A stretch of DNA of 64,000 bases from Parasponia andersonii (Eukaryota; Streptophyta; Magnoliopsida; Rosales; Cannabaceae). Below the pieces are notes generated by a model that was not told the DNA's origin, did not search any database, and saw only the letters and a program-made list of their open reading frames with translations. Numbering within the stretch: the stretch's first letter is position 1; every line of letters starts with the position of its first letter. Of the stretch, positions 47,701 through 59,822 are shown one piece after another. The position numbers and the translations under genes were made by a program. The stretch spans positions 765,206 through 829,205 of the forward strand of contig JXTB01000066.1 of the NCBI GenBank assembly GCA_002914805.1, read 5' to 3'.

Positions 47701-48910
47701 ATTTCTCATTTACTTACATAGCTCAATCTTCATAAATCATAAAAACCACGATTTTTTATTTTTTAAGAAAACAATATACAATTGAAAAGGAATATTGCTC
47801 AATCATGATAACCTACCATTTTTCTTGTAAAATTAAAAAAAATACTCATCTAGTTTGTAAACAATATAGAGATTTTTTATATTTGAAAAAAATTACTATT
47901 AGCATCACATGGTGCCACAAAGAATTTAAACTTTGTCCTTATTATAGTTCCAAACTCAATTTGTTCTTTATAAAACAAAACGAAAATCTTATTCTTTAAT
48001 TTGTGGAAAATAAATAATACTGAATTAACCATATTATCATCAATAATTAATGAAGGTTTTGTAATAAGATATGTGCAACATGAGATTCTTTCATTTTGAA
48101 GATTATTATATCTTTGGTGAACTGTGAACGTGATGTCATCGTCGTTTGATCTAAATGCTAAAAATTTATTATTAATGATTATTTCTTACCCAAAAAAAAA
48201 AGAAAATTAAAAATACATACGATCACGTGTAAATTGACTTGCATTCTCAAGACGAAATTTATTATTATGAGTCTCTGCATACTAATCATGGTGAATGAAA
48301 TCATGAGCAAGTCACAATTGATAAAATAAATTTGTTAATGACAATTTACACAATTTGACATGTTTCTCATGATCAAATTGAGAAAAATTATCTTCTTAAA
48401 ACTATATTAGAAGTGATAAATTTGTCGTAATGGCATGATGGCATTTTTTTAAATTTACAAATCCATAAATTGTAATTTTGTGGGGTTTTCTAACTTTGTT
48501 CTTGTTTTTTTTTTTTCGGTTGGGAATTTAATCCTCATGCATGAAAACAAAACCAACAATTTAAAATATTAGAACAATTTTTGGGGGCAAAAAAAAGGGC
48601 GCGTAAGTTAACGCTCCTTTACAGCACGTGGATTTTTCGTACTTGGAACCGTCGGCTCTCCTGCTAGGAGCCGAAATTAACGAACACAAGTCAAGCTTTG
48701 CAATTGTTTAAGACTTTTAAGTTTTCACCTTTTTTATTTTTTTTTTAATTTCCCAAAAGAATAAAAATAAAGAAAAAATAATAATAAAAGCTCCTAGATT
48801 TTCACAAACACCAACATAGCTACTAATCTATAATTTAAAATTATGATTACCCATTTCATCTTCTCTTCTCTTCTCCGTATGTAAGGGGAAAAAAAAAAAC
48901 AAAGACAAAA

Positions 48911-51900
48911 ATGGCTTCCAATTCAGTTGTGTGTTCCCCTCACTATCTGATTTTGAGTGTTATAGTGCTCTACTTTGGTCTCTATGGCCATTGTTTATCT
49001 TACGATGAACAGGTTATGTTCAACACCTTTACCATTTCCAGCTTCAGCTACCCTCAAACTACGCTCCGGTCATTTGAGTTGCGTTATATCAGAGGTTAGA
49101 AAGCTATTTTTTGATGACCCTTTTGAGGATTTGATTGAATTGAATTGATTTTTCTTTGATTTATTAAGGGTACAAGGGTGTAATGGTTGATGGGTAGTCA
49201 AAACTTTTCCATTTTATCGCTTTTTAAAGAATCCTGAAGAATTTTACAAGTAGAAATTGGTTGTGGTTTTGTTAGTCCCTAATATCTCTTACTATTATAT
49301 TTGTGCAAGCTAAAGTTGTTTTAGGAATTTTAGTGATGATGGGGTGTTAGCGTTTTATGGCTTGTGGTCAAATTGATTAACTTTAGTGCACTCCCCTTAC
49401 TGGATGTTAGTTTGAGTTTTGATTACTCTAATCGTGATTTTATAGTCTTGTACATATCTTTATTATGTGTTTATCTGTGTATTACATTTACTATTTTTTC
49501 GTAGGCATGCAGCACTGTAGCATTTGGTATTATTGTACTAATGTTTTCAATGATAAGCTTGGAAATGTGATATACAAATTGCAGGCTAACGTAAAATGAT
49601 ATCTCTGTTATGGATTGGTGCACTTTTTCGTTTGTATTTGGATTGGCTTTCTTCTAAATAAGAAGTTAGTGGATTTGATTTTAAGAGAGTATAAAATGCT
49701 AGTCTTTCATTTTATATAGCAAGTCAATTGTCAACTTAAACTGGCGAAGAAGAGATCACATTGTCAAATGTCTTGATTAATTGGAATTTATTCACCAAGA
49801 TACAATAGTATATTCTATGGTTTATTATGCATTCTGTTAATTAATGGTATTGGTTTTTCCGTTTGTCCTAGTTGAATTGCCACCATGGTTCTCTTCAATG
49901 TCATTGGTGATGCACTCGGATGTAGACCTTGTAAGTATGCTTTCCAGGTTTGAAAAAATTACATGAACTGTCAAGAATATCCTCCATTTGTCTGTAGTTG
50001 TTTCTTGGATGCAACTTTATTTTGTTGACTTTGAGTTTTTCCAGTTACTTTATTTTGATACCCTTTTAAACTTTTTCACAAGTTTTTTGTCTTCAAAGAG
50101 AAACTACAAAACTTGCCGCTTGAAGGGAAAAAAACCTAGAATCCATCGTCTGGAAAATTAAATTCATTAGGACTCCTTTTTATCATATGCCTGCTTAGTT
50201 TTTCAATGGTTTCAGGGGATTGTAAACTTAGCAAAGGTTCCGAAAAGTAGGCTTCCGATAATTTGCTTCAGATATGGCAGCCTTCCACTTGCCGATGGCG
50301 ATGGTTCTCTAAATGATTCAGGCCATTCAGGTAAATGTGACTTTAGATTTTATATTACTTGCACTGAATATATTATTCATCAACCTGGTTTTTGTAATTG
50401 CGCTTCTTGTTGGGTATACAAGTGATATCATACTCGTAATCAATATGCATACGTAGCGCACAGTAGGAATCCAACCTGATGAGTGATAATTACCTGCACC
50501 AACATGACTCCATAATGTTTCTTCTTACTGAGTACTCAATGATGACACTGTTTCTCAACTATTAACAATCATGTTTAATGGTTTGTGTCTTTGGTAAATA
50601 AAGTTGTATGCCTGAGGTCTTTAGTTCATTTCTTTTTGCGATTCTGATTATAGTTACAGTATTGATATAAATTTTATCCTTTTGCAGTTTTAGTTCCTCT
50701 CTTCAATACCTCAATTGAAGGAATACAAGCTCTTCAAAATGGGGAGCAGTGCTACCCAGTGCGGGAAAATTTCACAGTAAATTTGACAAATGAGCAGGTC
50801 ACTCTCGGATCTTTCAATTATGACAGTACCTTTTGTTTAAAGACTATATCTTTACATATCTAGTTCTATGTGGTAAATTAAGCTAATAACCTATTTCTAG
50901 TTCTATGTGGTAAATTAAGCTAATAACCTATGCAAAGCTATCAGAGCTTTTATCTTCTAATTTTTCCTTTTGCTCTTTATTATCGCTTTTTGGTTAACAA
51001 GGCATTAAATCACAAATTTCTTGTTCAGATATCTCCTGGGGTTTGGTATTTTGGTCTTTTTAATGGCATTGGACCTACGAGGACACAGTCGAAGATGGTA
51101 ATAGTTCGATCAACTTAAATCCTATGTTTCTTTCAGTTGTTATTGTAAATTGGAATGTAATTATGCTGATTGATTATATTTTCTTGAATGCTGTGGCCAT
51201 TTACGTATTTTAACTAGAATCTTGCCCTTACATTGCAGATTACCCGTGGCCCATCATATTCTTTCAGTGCCAACATTAGTGTGGAAGGATGTACAACCAC
51301 GACAATGTGGGGCCAATACTGCAACCAGACAATTGATTCGCTTTCATGTGCACCAACCAGCAACTACAGTCTCACAGAAAATTCTTCAGAAGCTGTGTCA
51401 TATAACCAAACAATAGAGATTGTTGCCTGCAAAAATAATTTTGAAACTTCTTGTCTTGGGGATGTTGAATCGAAAGTCTACACCTTGGATGTAATGGGAG
51501 TGGCTGAAGAGTTACACATTACCGCAAGGAATGTCAGTTTTAATGTGGCTCCTCCAAATAACACTGGCAATTTTAGTGAAATAAATTTAATGTGTATTGT
51601 TCGACATGGTGCTATGCCATCACCAACCCTGCATGATTATTCCGGTGACATTAATAAAGCTCCTTTGGTAATTCGTTCCCCAAAGATTGGTCGATGGTAT
51701 ATATCTTTCTTACCTTTCAATCTCTCGAAAGAACTTGGTGGAATTCAGGGAACTAATATTCAGGTTTGCTACTCCATGGAATCAAACGTAGTTCAGTGTC
51801 CACTGGGGAAGGCTGGACCAAATTGTACGTGGGAAAAATACATCCTTCAGGTGAGAATGCTAGAAAGTTTCTTCTATTGTTAAGCTGTTCCATTCACTTT

Positions 51901-54900
51901 TCAATATGAAGTTGGTATTTCAATGACAGGTTTTATAATTTGGAGTATGTAACCAGAAATCATAATGGAATTGAAAATTATTTGGGTTTGATGGGTTTTA
52001 CCTGACATTGATGATGATAGCTAATATTGAATAGAAACAAAGATGGAGTTCAGGGTGAGAAGATGATAATACTATCTACGTTTACTTAATAATGGTTAGT
52101 GATATATAGGAAGCACAAAGTGCATTAGTTAAAAGGGAAGTCTGTGATTGACAGGTTAGTTTATTAAGCATATGGAGGGCATGTGTATTTGTAAAAGTTC
52201 TCATTTGGCCCTTACTTTTCTTTCTTCCCTTTTTTCTTCTGCTTAAGCAGTCCTACTTTCCAATTTTAGTTATACAGGAATAAATGTTGAAAATGATTGA
52301 ATTGTGAAAAAGAAAAACTGGAGAAAACTTAAGATCCTAACTGGATCAAAATTTTGGCATGATGTTGTGCTTGGAAGTATCATTTTGAATGTTGCATATT
52401 TAATGAAGAGATGAACTATAGATTCCCTTTTTATTAGTCTTTTTTTTTAAATTAACAGCATGTCTACGATAAGCTTTTTTTTTTTTCTGTAGTGTTTTAT
52501 CTTCATCTTGATGCTTCAAGAAACTTATTTGCAGGAGTATTTATTGACAAGCTGAGAATGGTTATCTGCAGACAGTTCTCAGGAGAAGTTCGGCCCCATT
52601 TGAATCCTACTATTTGCCAGTCAGTGGAAAAGTGATCTCAGATTCGGCTAATTTTCCTCTTGGACCCATTCTTACCAACTCCTCATATAGTGGAGAACCA
52701 GACGAGTCTTGGACTTATTTTATTTTGGACATTCCTCGAGGTGCAGCTGGAGGAAACCTGCACATTCGACTGACATCAGATACAAAGTTTACTTCAGAAA
52801 TATATGCTAGATTTGGTGGATTGCCGTCACTTGATAGCTGGGATTACTATTATGCAAACAAGACAAGAAACAGTGATGGGTCCATGTTTTTCAAGTTATA
52901 TAATTCAAGCGAAGGAAAGGTTGATTTTTACATTCTATCGATTAGGGAAGGAACTTGGAGTTTTGGATTTAGGCGTAGGAATGACAGCAATATTGCTTCC
53001 AGAGATCAGACTACTATGTCTATTGCCCTTGAAAGATGCCCAAAAAGATGCTCCTCTCATGGAGAATGCAAGTTTTCCCTGGATGCTAGTGGATTAGCAT
53101 TATACAGGTTTTTATTTGGCCCTGTCCTACCACTTTGTTGTGTTTATTCCGTTTGAGCCTTTTCAATATTTCTATGTTTTGTGATCAAGACACATGATTT
53201 TGGTTTAATGACTTTTCCTTGAGGCATTACCAAAGGTTGATCATTGAGGCATTACTATAGTTTTATCAGTGATTATGATTCCTTTAATTTTCCCTTTTGC
53301 GCTCAGCTACTGCTCCTGTGATCGAAACCACGGAGGCTTTGATTGTAGTGTTGAAATTGTATCGCATAAAGGTATATGTTGCTTTCAGAGATGATCCCAT
53401 GTGTTGTTAGTGATTCAAAACTGGTATCATTATATGTTTTCTCCAACTTGCATCATAGTTAAAATTTATGAAATTTACTCACATTGGAATTTCTTGATTT
53501 CAGGGCACATATTGCAATCAGTTTCTCTCATTGCATCAAATGCTGCAGCTGTATTTCCTGCCTTTTGGGCCCTTAGGCAGAAGGTCATGCTTATAGCTAC
53601 CCTTTTCAATAGAACTGACAATGTGAGAACAGAGAGAGAGAGCCCCAGGATGTTAAAACAATAGTACCACTCTTCCTTAAGACTGTAGCTTCCTTGTACC
53701 TTTCTTTCCTCCTACTAAAACTGGTTTTGTACTTCTCTCATACTGTTACCAAATTTGGGTATGAGATACCATTTACAAAATCTGGAAGAGGAAGAGTGCA
53801 ATATTAACAAGCCAAATGAGAGGTTAGGTGATACCCTTAAATCCAAAGGAGTACAATGATAATATCAGAGAGACTAATGATGTCTCCTGCATGTAACCAA
53901 GTATATGAAAAATTGCAAAAATTTCAGTATTCAACCCAAGTTATATTAACCCAACTTTTTTTTCCCCAACAAATTACTGTATGCAGGCATTAGCAGAGTG
54001 GGTGATATATACATCTAGTGGAATTTCAAGTGGATTATATCATGCATGTGATGTGGGAACCTGGTGTGCATTATCATTTAATGTCTTGCAGGTAAAATTT
54101 GCCTCCCCCCTCCATCCTCTTTTTCTTAAGGTTGTGGTTTTTGGGTGAAATTATGGGTTTGGCCATGTTGTTAATTTTGCTCAATGATTTTGTTGTTACA
54201 AACTTAAAAGGGATCACGTAGAATCAAGTGTGGGAATAAAATTTTGACTAACTCTCAAAATGAAGATACTGAGGAACAAGAAAAAGTTTGTGTGTTTCAT
54301 TATTGCTCTTCGTGTCTCTCTTAACAATTCCAAATTTTAGTAGTCAGCAAGTGGTGTATCTGAAAATGTTTCAGTTCCTCGACTTTTGGCTCTCTTTCAT
54401 GGCTGTGGTGAGCACTTTCGTGTACTTGGCTACAATTGATGAAGTTTTTAAGAGGGCGATACACACAGCTCTAGCTATCATCACTGCCCTCATGGCGGTA
54501 ACAAAGGCAACCAGGTACCTTGAACTCAAAAACATATTGAGAGCTTTTAAAATCTCAATCTTGTTATTCCTCGCACACATACAGAAACCCAAAGAAAAGA
54601 AAGAAAGAGAGATTTTCAATCCTGATGTTCGCTACCATGCCTGCATCTAATGATGTTCAACTTTTGCAGGTCTTCCAACATTATTCTCGTGATAGCAATT
54701 GGCTCTTTGGGTTTACTTGTTGGATGGCTTATAGAATACTCAACTAAGATTAGATCTTTCTCCTTTCCCATGGGATTGTGCTTAAATATGATTGACAGGT
54801 GAGTTCTATACTGCTCTCCTTCTTCTCCTCTTACCTGAGATCATTCTTAATATAGAATCTTCAGTTGTACTATAGCAACTTCTACTTAATGTATGTGTGC

Positions 54901-55535
54901 ATCCAAAAAGATTGCTTTACTGTCATTGCTTACGTATAACTAAAACAACTAAAACATCGTAAGAATCAATTGAGATCGGTGTCAATTGAAATAGACTGTC
55001 ATGGCAAACCAGGCAGTCAGAACTGGCTCAAACCCTATTAGTTCAGATAAGTTGGGAGTAGCACTTTTTTATTTTAGAGCTTATTTATAATTACAGATTC
55101 ACTATATAATTATACACAGCAAATTCCAGTTATCTTATTCTTTAAAGGGCCTACAAACGTTTGTTTCTGCAGATGGCAAGCTGTTAGAGGGTGGCTCCGT
55201 AAACTTGTCAAGACAATCTTGAGGCGATTTGTCTGGGGCTATGTACTTGCAGGTTTTGCTGCATTAGCCATGGCAGCAATAAGCTGGAAACTGGAGACTA
55301 GCGAAAGCTACTGGATTTGGCATAGGTATAATGATCCCGTAATTCTTCTTCTTCTCCTCTCTCTTCTTTCTAAGTTGGTTCCTTAATGTTTTGCAGCATT
55401 TGGCATGTGACAATATACACATCTTCATTCTTCTTCCTTTGTTCAAAGGCAAATACTGTAAATAATGAGGATGAAAGACCTCCTGATCAGACTTATGAGT
55501 TGGCTCGGCAGTATTCGATCCCAAGAGGTGAATAG
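48911..55535 (+). CDS. TMEM8/PGAP6-like membrane protein with EGF module
   Basis: Predicted 831 aa from 14 exons: 48911-49094, 49872-49930, 50216-50330, 50688-50797, 51029-51097, 51239-51850, 52572-53107, 53307-53371, 53504-53583, 53987-54091, 54375-54514, 54670-54798, 55173-55325 and 55397-55535. All introns are GT-AG with consistent phases. Residues 1-30 form a signal peptide. A long lumenal/extracellular region rich in N-x-S/T sites follows, then an EGF-like module (C539, C543, C549, C564, C566, C575). About seven membrane helices lie in 585-810. These carry CREST-superfamily residues: SN at 595-596, S625-x3-H629 with D632, D648 and H785-x3-H789. Animal PGAP6/TMEM8A of this family is a GPI-cleaving phospholipase A2. 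A hydrolase role is therefore possible here, but the plant substrate is not known to me. The gene converges on the kinase gene downstream. Confidence 0.88.
50860..50933 (+). repeat. 37-bp tandem duplication in intron 4
   Basis: The unit beginning CTAGTTCTATGTGG occurs at 50860 and again at 50897, nearly identical. It lies within the intron between 50797 and 51029 and does not touch splice sites. Confidence 0.85.
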
Positions 55536-55549
55536 ACCCCAAAAAAAAN

Positions 55550-55592
<43 letters not shown>

Positions 55593-57084
55593 TAAAAAGG
55601 ATAAGGAAATTTGTGAAGAAACAAAGGGTGGTTTATGCTGAAAGAGTACAAGACTTAACGGTTATCTGTATGCATGCCCAGTGAAGAATCTTGTTCGCTA
55701 TGACTCCTCTCTGAGCTAACTGGAGCATTAGTTTTTCGATTTTGTATATTCTCCTCTTAAGTTAGATTCGGTCGCTCCACAATTTTGCGAAAAAAAATAT
55801 GAGAGGCAGGACACTGTTTCGTAAGTATGTTTCTGCTTTCTGTACATTATAAGTTCCATAAACTTTGGGTGACATATGACAAATGTAATGGATAAATGAC
55901 AACTTGGTCCAGTAAATGCTGAAGTTAAATCACTTTTTTTTTTCCCTAATGATACTTATATTTATCTGGTTTTAAGAACAATGCAGATCTCTTACCTTTT
56001 GTTTGCTGGAAATTTAGAACACAAACCTTCATATGATTCTGTAGCTTTTCATTAAGCGACATCTTCATTATGGTAATCCTTATTTCGTTTGTGTAGTCTA
56101 TTTTATTTGGGCGTCAAAGAGTCATGGACATTCATTATTGCGCCTGGAGAACATAGGAATAGATTAACCTTGGCAGCAGCAAATAAGTTTGCTTACTTAC
56201 AAATGAGAAAAATAATCAAGTTTTTCCCTTTTTGTTTTACTGAAAAAAAGAATGAAAAAGAAAATAGAGACCAATGGAAAGTGGGGACGATACTAGTTTA
56301 CTTCCTATTTTTTATATTTTTCGCTTGCCGGAAAATACAGGATTTAAAACGGTGGTGTGAACTTGTGACATTATGCCAGGGCTGCGCATGTTGGCAAAAA
56401 CATTGCCGCTGACAGATAAAACAAGCATCCACTAAACATTTCTAACAGTTGATTGTAATAGAAATCAGAAGCAAATATTTTTATTACTATTTATTTATTT
56501 ATTTTATATATTTTTTACTGAAGAAACAAATAGTCAATACATTAGATACAAATTCCCTTATTAGTATACATGGCAGCACTCCAAGAAGAATTACACAAAA
56601 TGAAACTCAAGAAAATGTAATACATAGAATCTGGAGGAAATCTTCTCTAAAAATTCCTATAGACAAGACAACCTATATTGACAAATTTCTTTCCCAACAG
56701 AACAGAACATTTCTAAGCACTCTTACCCAATCCAATAGTTGCAAATCATGGGCTTCCACAGCCATGACGGCATGTACCTTCAAAAACTCGATTCTAATTG
56801 AAAAGTAGGCAACCTGCTTGGTGTTTCATCCCTAATTACCAAATACCCATATCTAAAGAGCAATGTTACGCATTAGGACTCGTGATTCTTCCACTGGTTT
56901 TCAACCAATCACAGATTCTTACGTCTAACTCGGGTATCCCACATACTTTTATGCAAGGACTCACAAAGTTGACAATGATAATCTCTGACTAGTTGAAAAA
57001 CTAATGTTGATTGCTCACAACTGGTGATATTGCGCATTTTCCATATCTAAATGAGACTAAAATCGCAAGAGCTCTCTCATTAAT
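55536..57084. other. Intergenic/3' UTR DNA between convergent genes
   Basis: The tail of the TMEM8-like gene and the tail of the kinase gene meet here. An N at 55549 precedes an AT microsatellite (55550-55581). Open frames at 56089-56412 and 56449-56808 show no recognisable domain and look like chance frames in UTR or spacer DNA. Confidence 0.5.
55549..55549. other. Single N at an AT microsatellite
   Basis: It lies between an A run and an AT run, 14 nt after the TMEM8-like stop codon. As at 1402, a contig join or unresolved microsatellite length is likely. Confidence 0.75.
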
Positions 57085-59822
57085 TCATTCTTCTCTCGTT
57101 GAAGTGCTCCTTTGGGAACGAGTTGAAAATGAACGGAAGTCTGAACCTGATAGTTCCCTATAATCTTTGCGGATGCCCCAAAGTATCTCTGCACACCTTC
57201 TCATGCTAGGCCGGCTCTGTCTGCGTGGCGCCAAGCATTGTAGGGCCAGTTCAAGAAGCTTTTCAATGGCCAGATTGATTCCTGCAGAGCATTCCAGCCT
57301 TGGATCCAAGGTTGAAAGAGCGTCACCGTCAGTAAACTTCTTCACGGCCTGTAAATCAAGTTTAGCATTTGTGAAAAGCTGATGTCATGAGTAAGGAATG
57401 AATAGACGAATAATAACAAAAACACAAGGTACAAACTGAACAAAATGTTAAAATACAAGGTATAAAAATGATATTATCCCTTGAAAGAATCATCTTAATA
57501 AATTCAGCAAAGAAGAAGATGAGGTTCGAACCCATTTTGTAGTTAACCGTTCCTTGAGTTCCCGTTTTGCCTCAATGGGACGCCTGCCTGTGACAAGTTC
57601 CACCAACAACACACCAAAGGAGTAGACATCACTTTTCTCTGTAAGCTGATAGGTTCTAAGGTATTCAGGGTCCAAGTAGCCAGCAGTTCCCTTAACTTGG
57701 GTGGACACATGAGTGGCACCCGAATCGCTGTCAGCTGCTAGTCTAGCAAACCCAAAATCAGCCACTTTGGCCCGAAAGTTTTCTGTGAGGAGAATGTTGG
57801 AAGACTTTATATCTCTATGGATAATAGGGTGATCTGCAAAGAACTCAAGGCATGATTAGATCTCTCTATTCAGATCCTAGAACAAGAAAAACAACCATAC
57901 TTTTGACCGATCCTAAATGAAGGTTGCCGCTAGAAAACAAAACCTGTGTACATATGGAGATAGGTGATTGCATGTGCCACGTCTATTGCAATATCAAGCC
58001 GCGCAGCAAGGTCAAGAATGTTTCCATGCAGACCTGCATTAGTTTCTTGCATTTTAGATCCTCAAGTTCACTCATAAATGTACACTTATGGAACTTATGC
58101 AGGCTCAGAAAGAGGGTAATGCCGATATGGCACTCACAATCTAAATGTTCTCTAAGGGTTCCGTTGGGAACATACTCCACGAGGACAATTCTTTCATCTT
58201 CGTGCTCCAAAAATCCGTAAAACTTGACCAAATTCAAATGTTCCACTTGTGCTAGTGTTCGGATCTCACTCTGAAATTCCACGCCCAAATGCTTGTCATA
58301 AACACTCTGCAGGGAAAGACAACATGATTTAGTCATATATCAAGTACTACTTTACCACTGTAAAACTAATGGAATAATATTACAAAAGCTCTGTCCATCC
58401 TAATACGGAATGAAACCACGACTCAAATAAATTAATAACATTGATATATTGCTTTTGAAAGGACATTTCTGATATTCAAACGTACACAACATTTCTAACT
58501 TACTTAAAACACCAGTCGTGGTTTTATTCCAATATAGACAAACAGAAGTCTCTACAACTTATACCAAACCTTTTTAGCACGCTTTATTGCAACTATGGTC
58601 CCATCTGCAAGCCTCCCCTTGTAAACTGTCCCAAAACCACCTTGTCCTATCTTGAAAGACGGCGAAAAGTTCCTCGTCGCCTTGTAGATTTCCTCAATGG
58701 TAAAATTTTCAGTAGCAGGTTCTCTTTCATGGGTTGAATTATTGGGATTGGCGTAGATTCCCCGATTTGAACTGCGTCTTCTCTCTCTACCAGCACCCGA
58801 ACCTTCCGATTTAACTAAGAAAACCAACTAATTTGTTTATTTCACCTCACCAAGAAACAATATATCTTGCAATTTAACATAAAGTCAGAGCTCCTTATCT
58901 CTTACTAAACCCACAGATGCATGGAAAAGATAACGAAGCTAGAGAATACAAATGAAAAGCTGGTAACTTTTGAGTGCAACATATCATTAAAACTCCATCA
59001 TCATCATTATAATTCAATAAACAACGGGATGGGCCATAAAAAAAAATAATGAAAAAAATCACTCAATCATTTGTGTTCCCGTGCTGAAAGCAGCGTTAAT
59101 CCTCCTTTGGAACGTGCGTTATCTAAATAAAACTATATAGCCTCTAAGCCACAAACCCAGATAGGGAAATTCCACCATGACACATGGGAACCTACCGATC
59201 TTAGAAGTTTATGTAATTACCCTTTCTTTCCTTTAGATACATTCCACACATACTGATGGAATTTTCCCTACAAACTAATGAGACATTACATTATAAACAG
59301 AGGAATCATGTTTTCCAAGTACTCTTTCTAGATTCATCATCAAGAAAGTCGAACGAACTCGATCAGAAAAAGTCTAACACTAGGTTTTGAAGGAGTCAAA
59401 ATTTCCAGAATTACTATTTTCCTCTCCATATCCACAGATTTTCTTAGCAACCAAACAGAACTTCCAGATATACGAAAACACGCCACGAGATCCAGACACC
59501 GAAATCGACTCCGACGCGAAAAACCTCACATAACCCAAAAAAAAAAGGAAAAAAAGAGGGCTTAACCAAGAAGATAACCTGAATGAGCTTTGAATTCCTC
59601 AGAGTCGACGAAGCTCCTAGAGCTCTTGGTTTCCGGCGGAGTGAAGCAGGCGACGAAAGCTCCGGCAATGGAACGGGCTGCATCGCCGACGGAGCTCCGG
59701 CTCCAGACGCTGGAAGCCTCGGAGTAGGCGGAGCTCGGTGAGTAGGGAATCCGGTCCGGCGTGTTCTTCCAGGAACGGGAGCTAGGGTTCCGCCGTCCGT
59801 ACGAGGAGTCGGAGCTAGTCAT
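57085..59822 (-). CDS. CRCK2: CRCK-type calmodulin-binding cytoplasmic kinase, six exons
   Basis: Predicted 437 aa. Exons on the minus strand: 59822-59579, 58814-58570, 58306-58138, 58033-57944, 57833-57532 and 57348-57085, all in frame. A Ser-rich N-terminal region of about 115 residues has no signal peptide or membrane segment. The kinase domain spans about 125-410: Gly loop [11 protein letters not shown] (starts about 138), catalytic Lys in VAIKRAKK (about 159), HRDIKSSN (H255, R256, D257), ADFGFA (D275), then [11 protein letters not shown] in the activation segment. The RD-type kinase fold and N-terminal layout fit calmodulin-binding receptor-like cytoplasmic kinases, in which calmodulin binds near subdomain II. 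CRCK3 is known to act with the MEKK1-MPK4 immune pathway. Paralogue assignment (CRCK1, 2 or 3) rests on length and N-terminus only. GA repeats lie upstream of the ATG. Confidence 0.88.

Larger units (their letters stand above)
45030..48910. other. AT-rich intergenic DNA, no gene seen
   Basis: It holds a fold-back element at 45720-45949 and a SINE 3' fragment at about 47640-47700. The last 300 bp before 48911 should contain the promoter of the TMEM8-like gene. It has a CACGTG core near 48626 and an imperfect GGCTC/GGAGCC hairpin near 48652-48671. Confidence 0.5.

Noticed and set aside
52804..53097. 97-codon frame within exon 7 of the TMEM8-like gene
   Set aside because: It is an alternative frame inside a well-supported exon.
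56089..56808. Two frames of 107 and 119 codons between the convergent genes
   Set aside because: No domain, low-complexity stretches, no splice or start context. More likely UTR or spacer.
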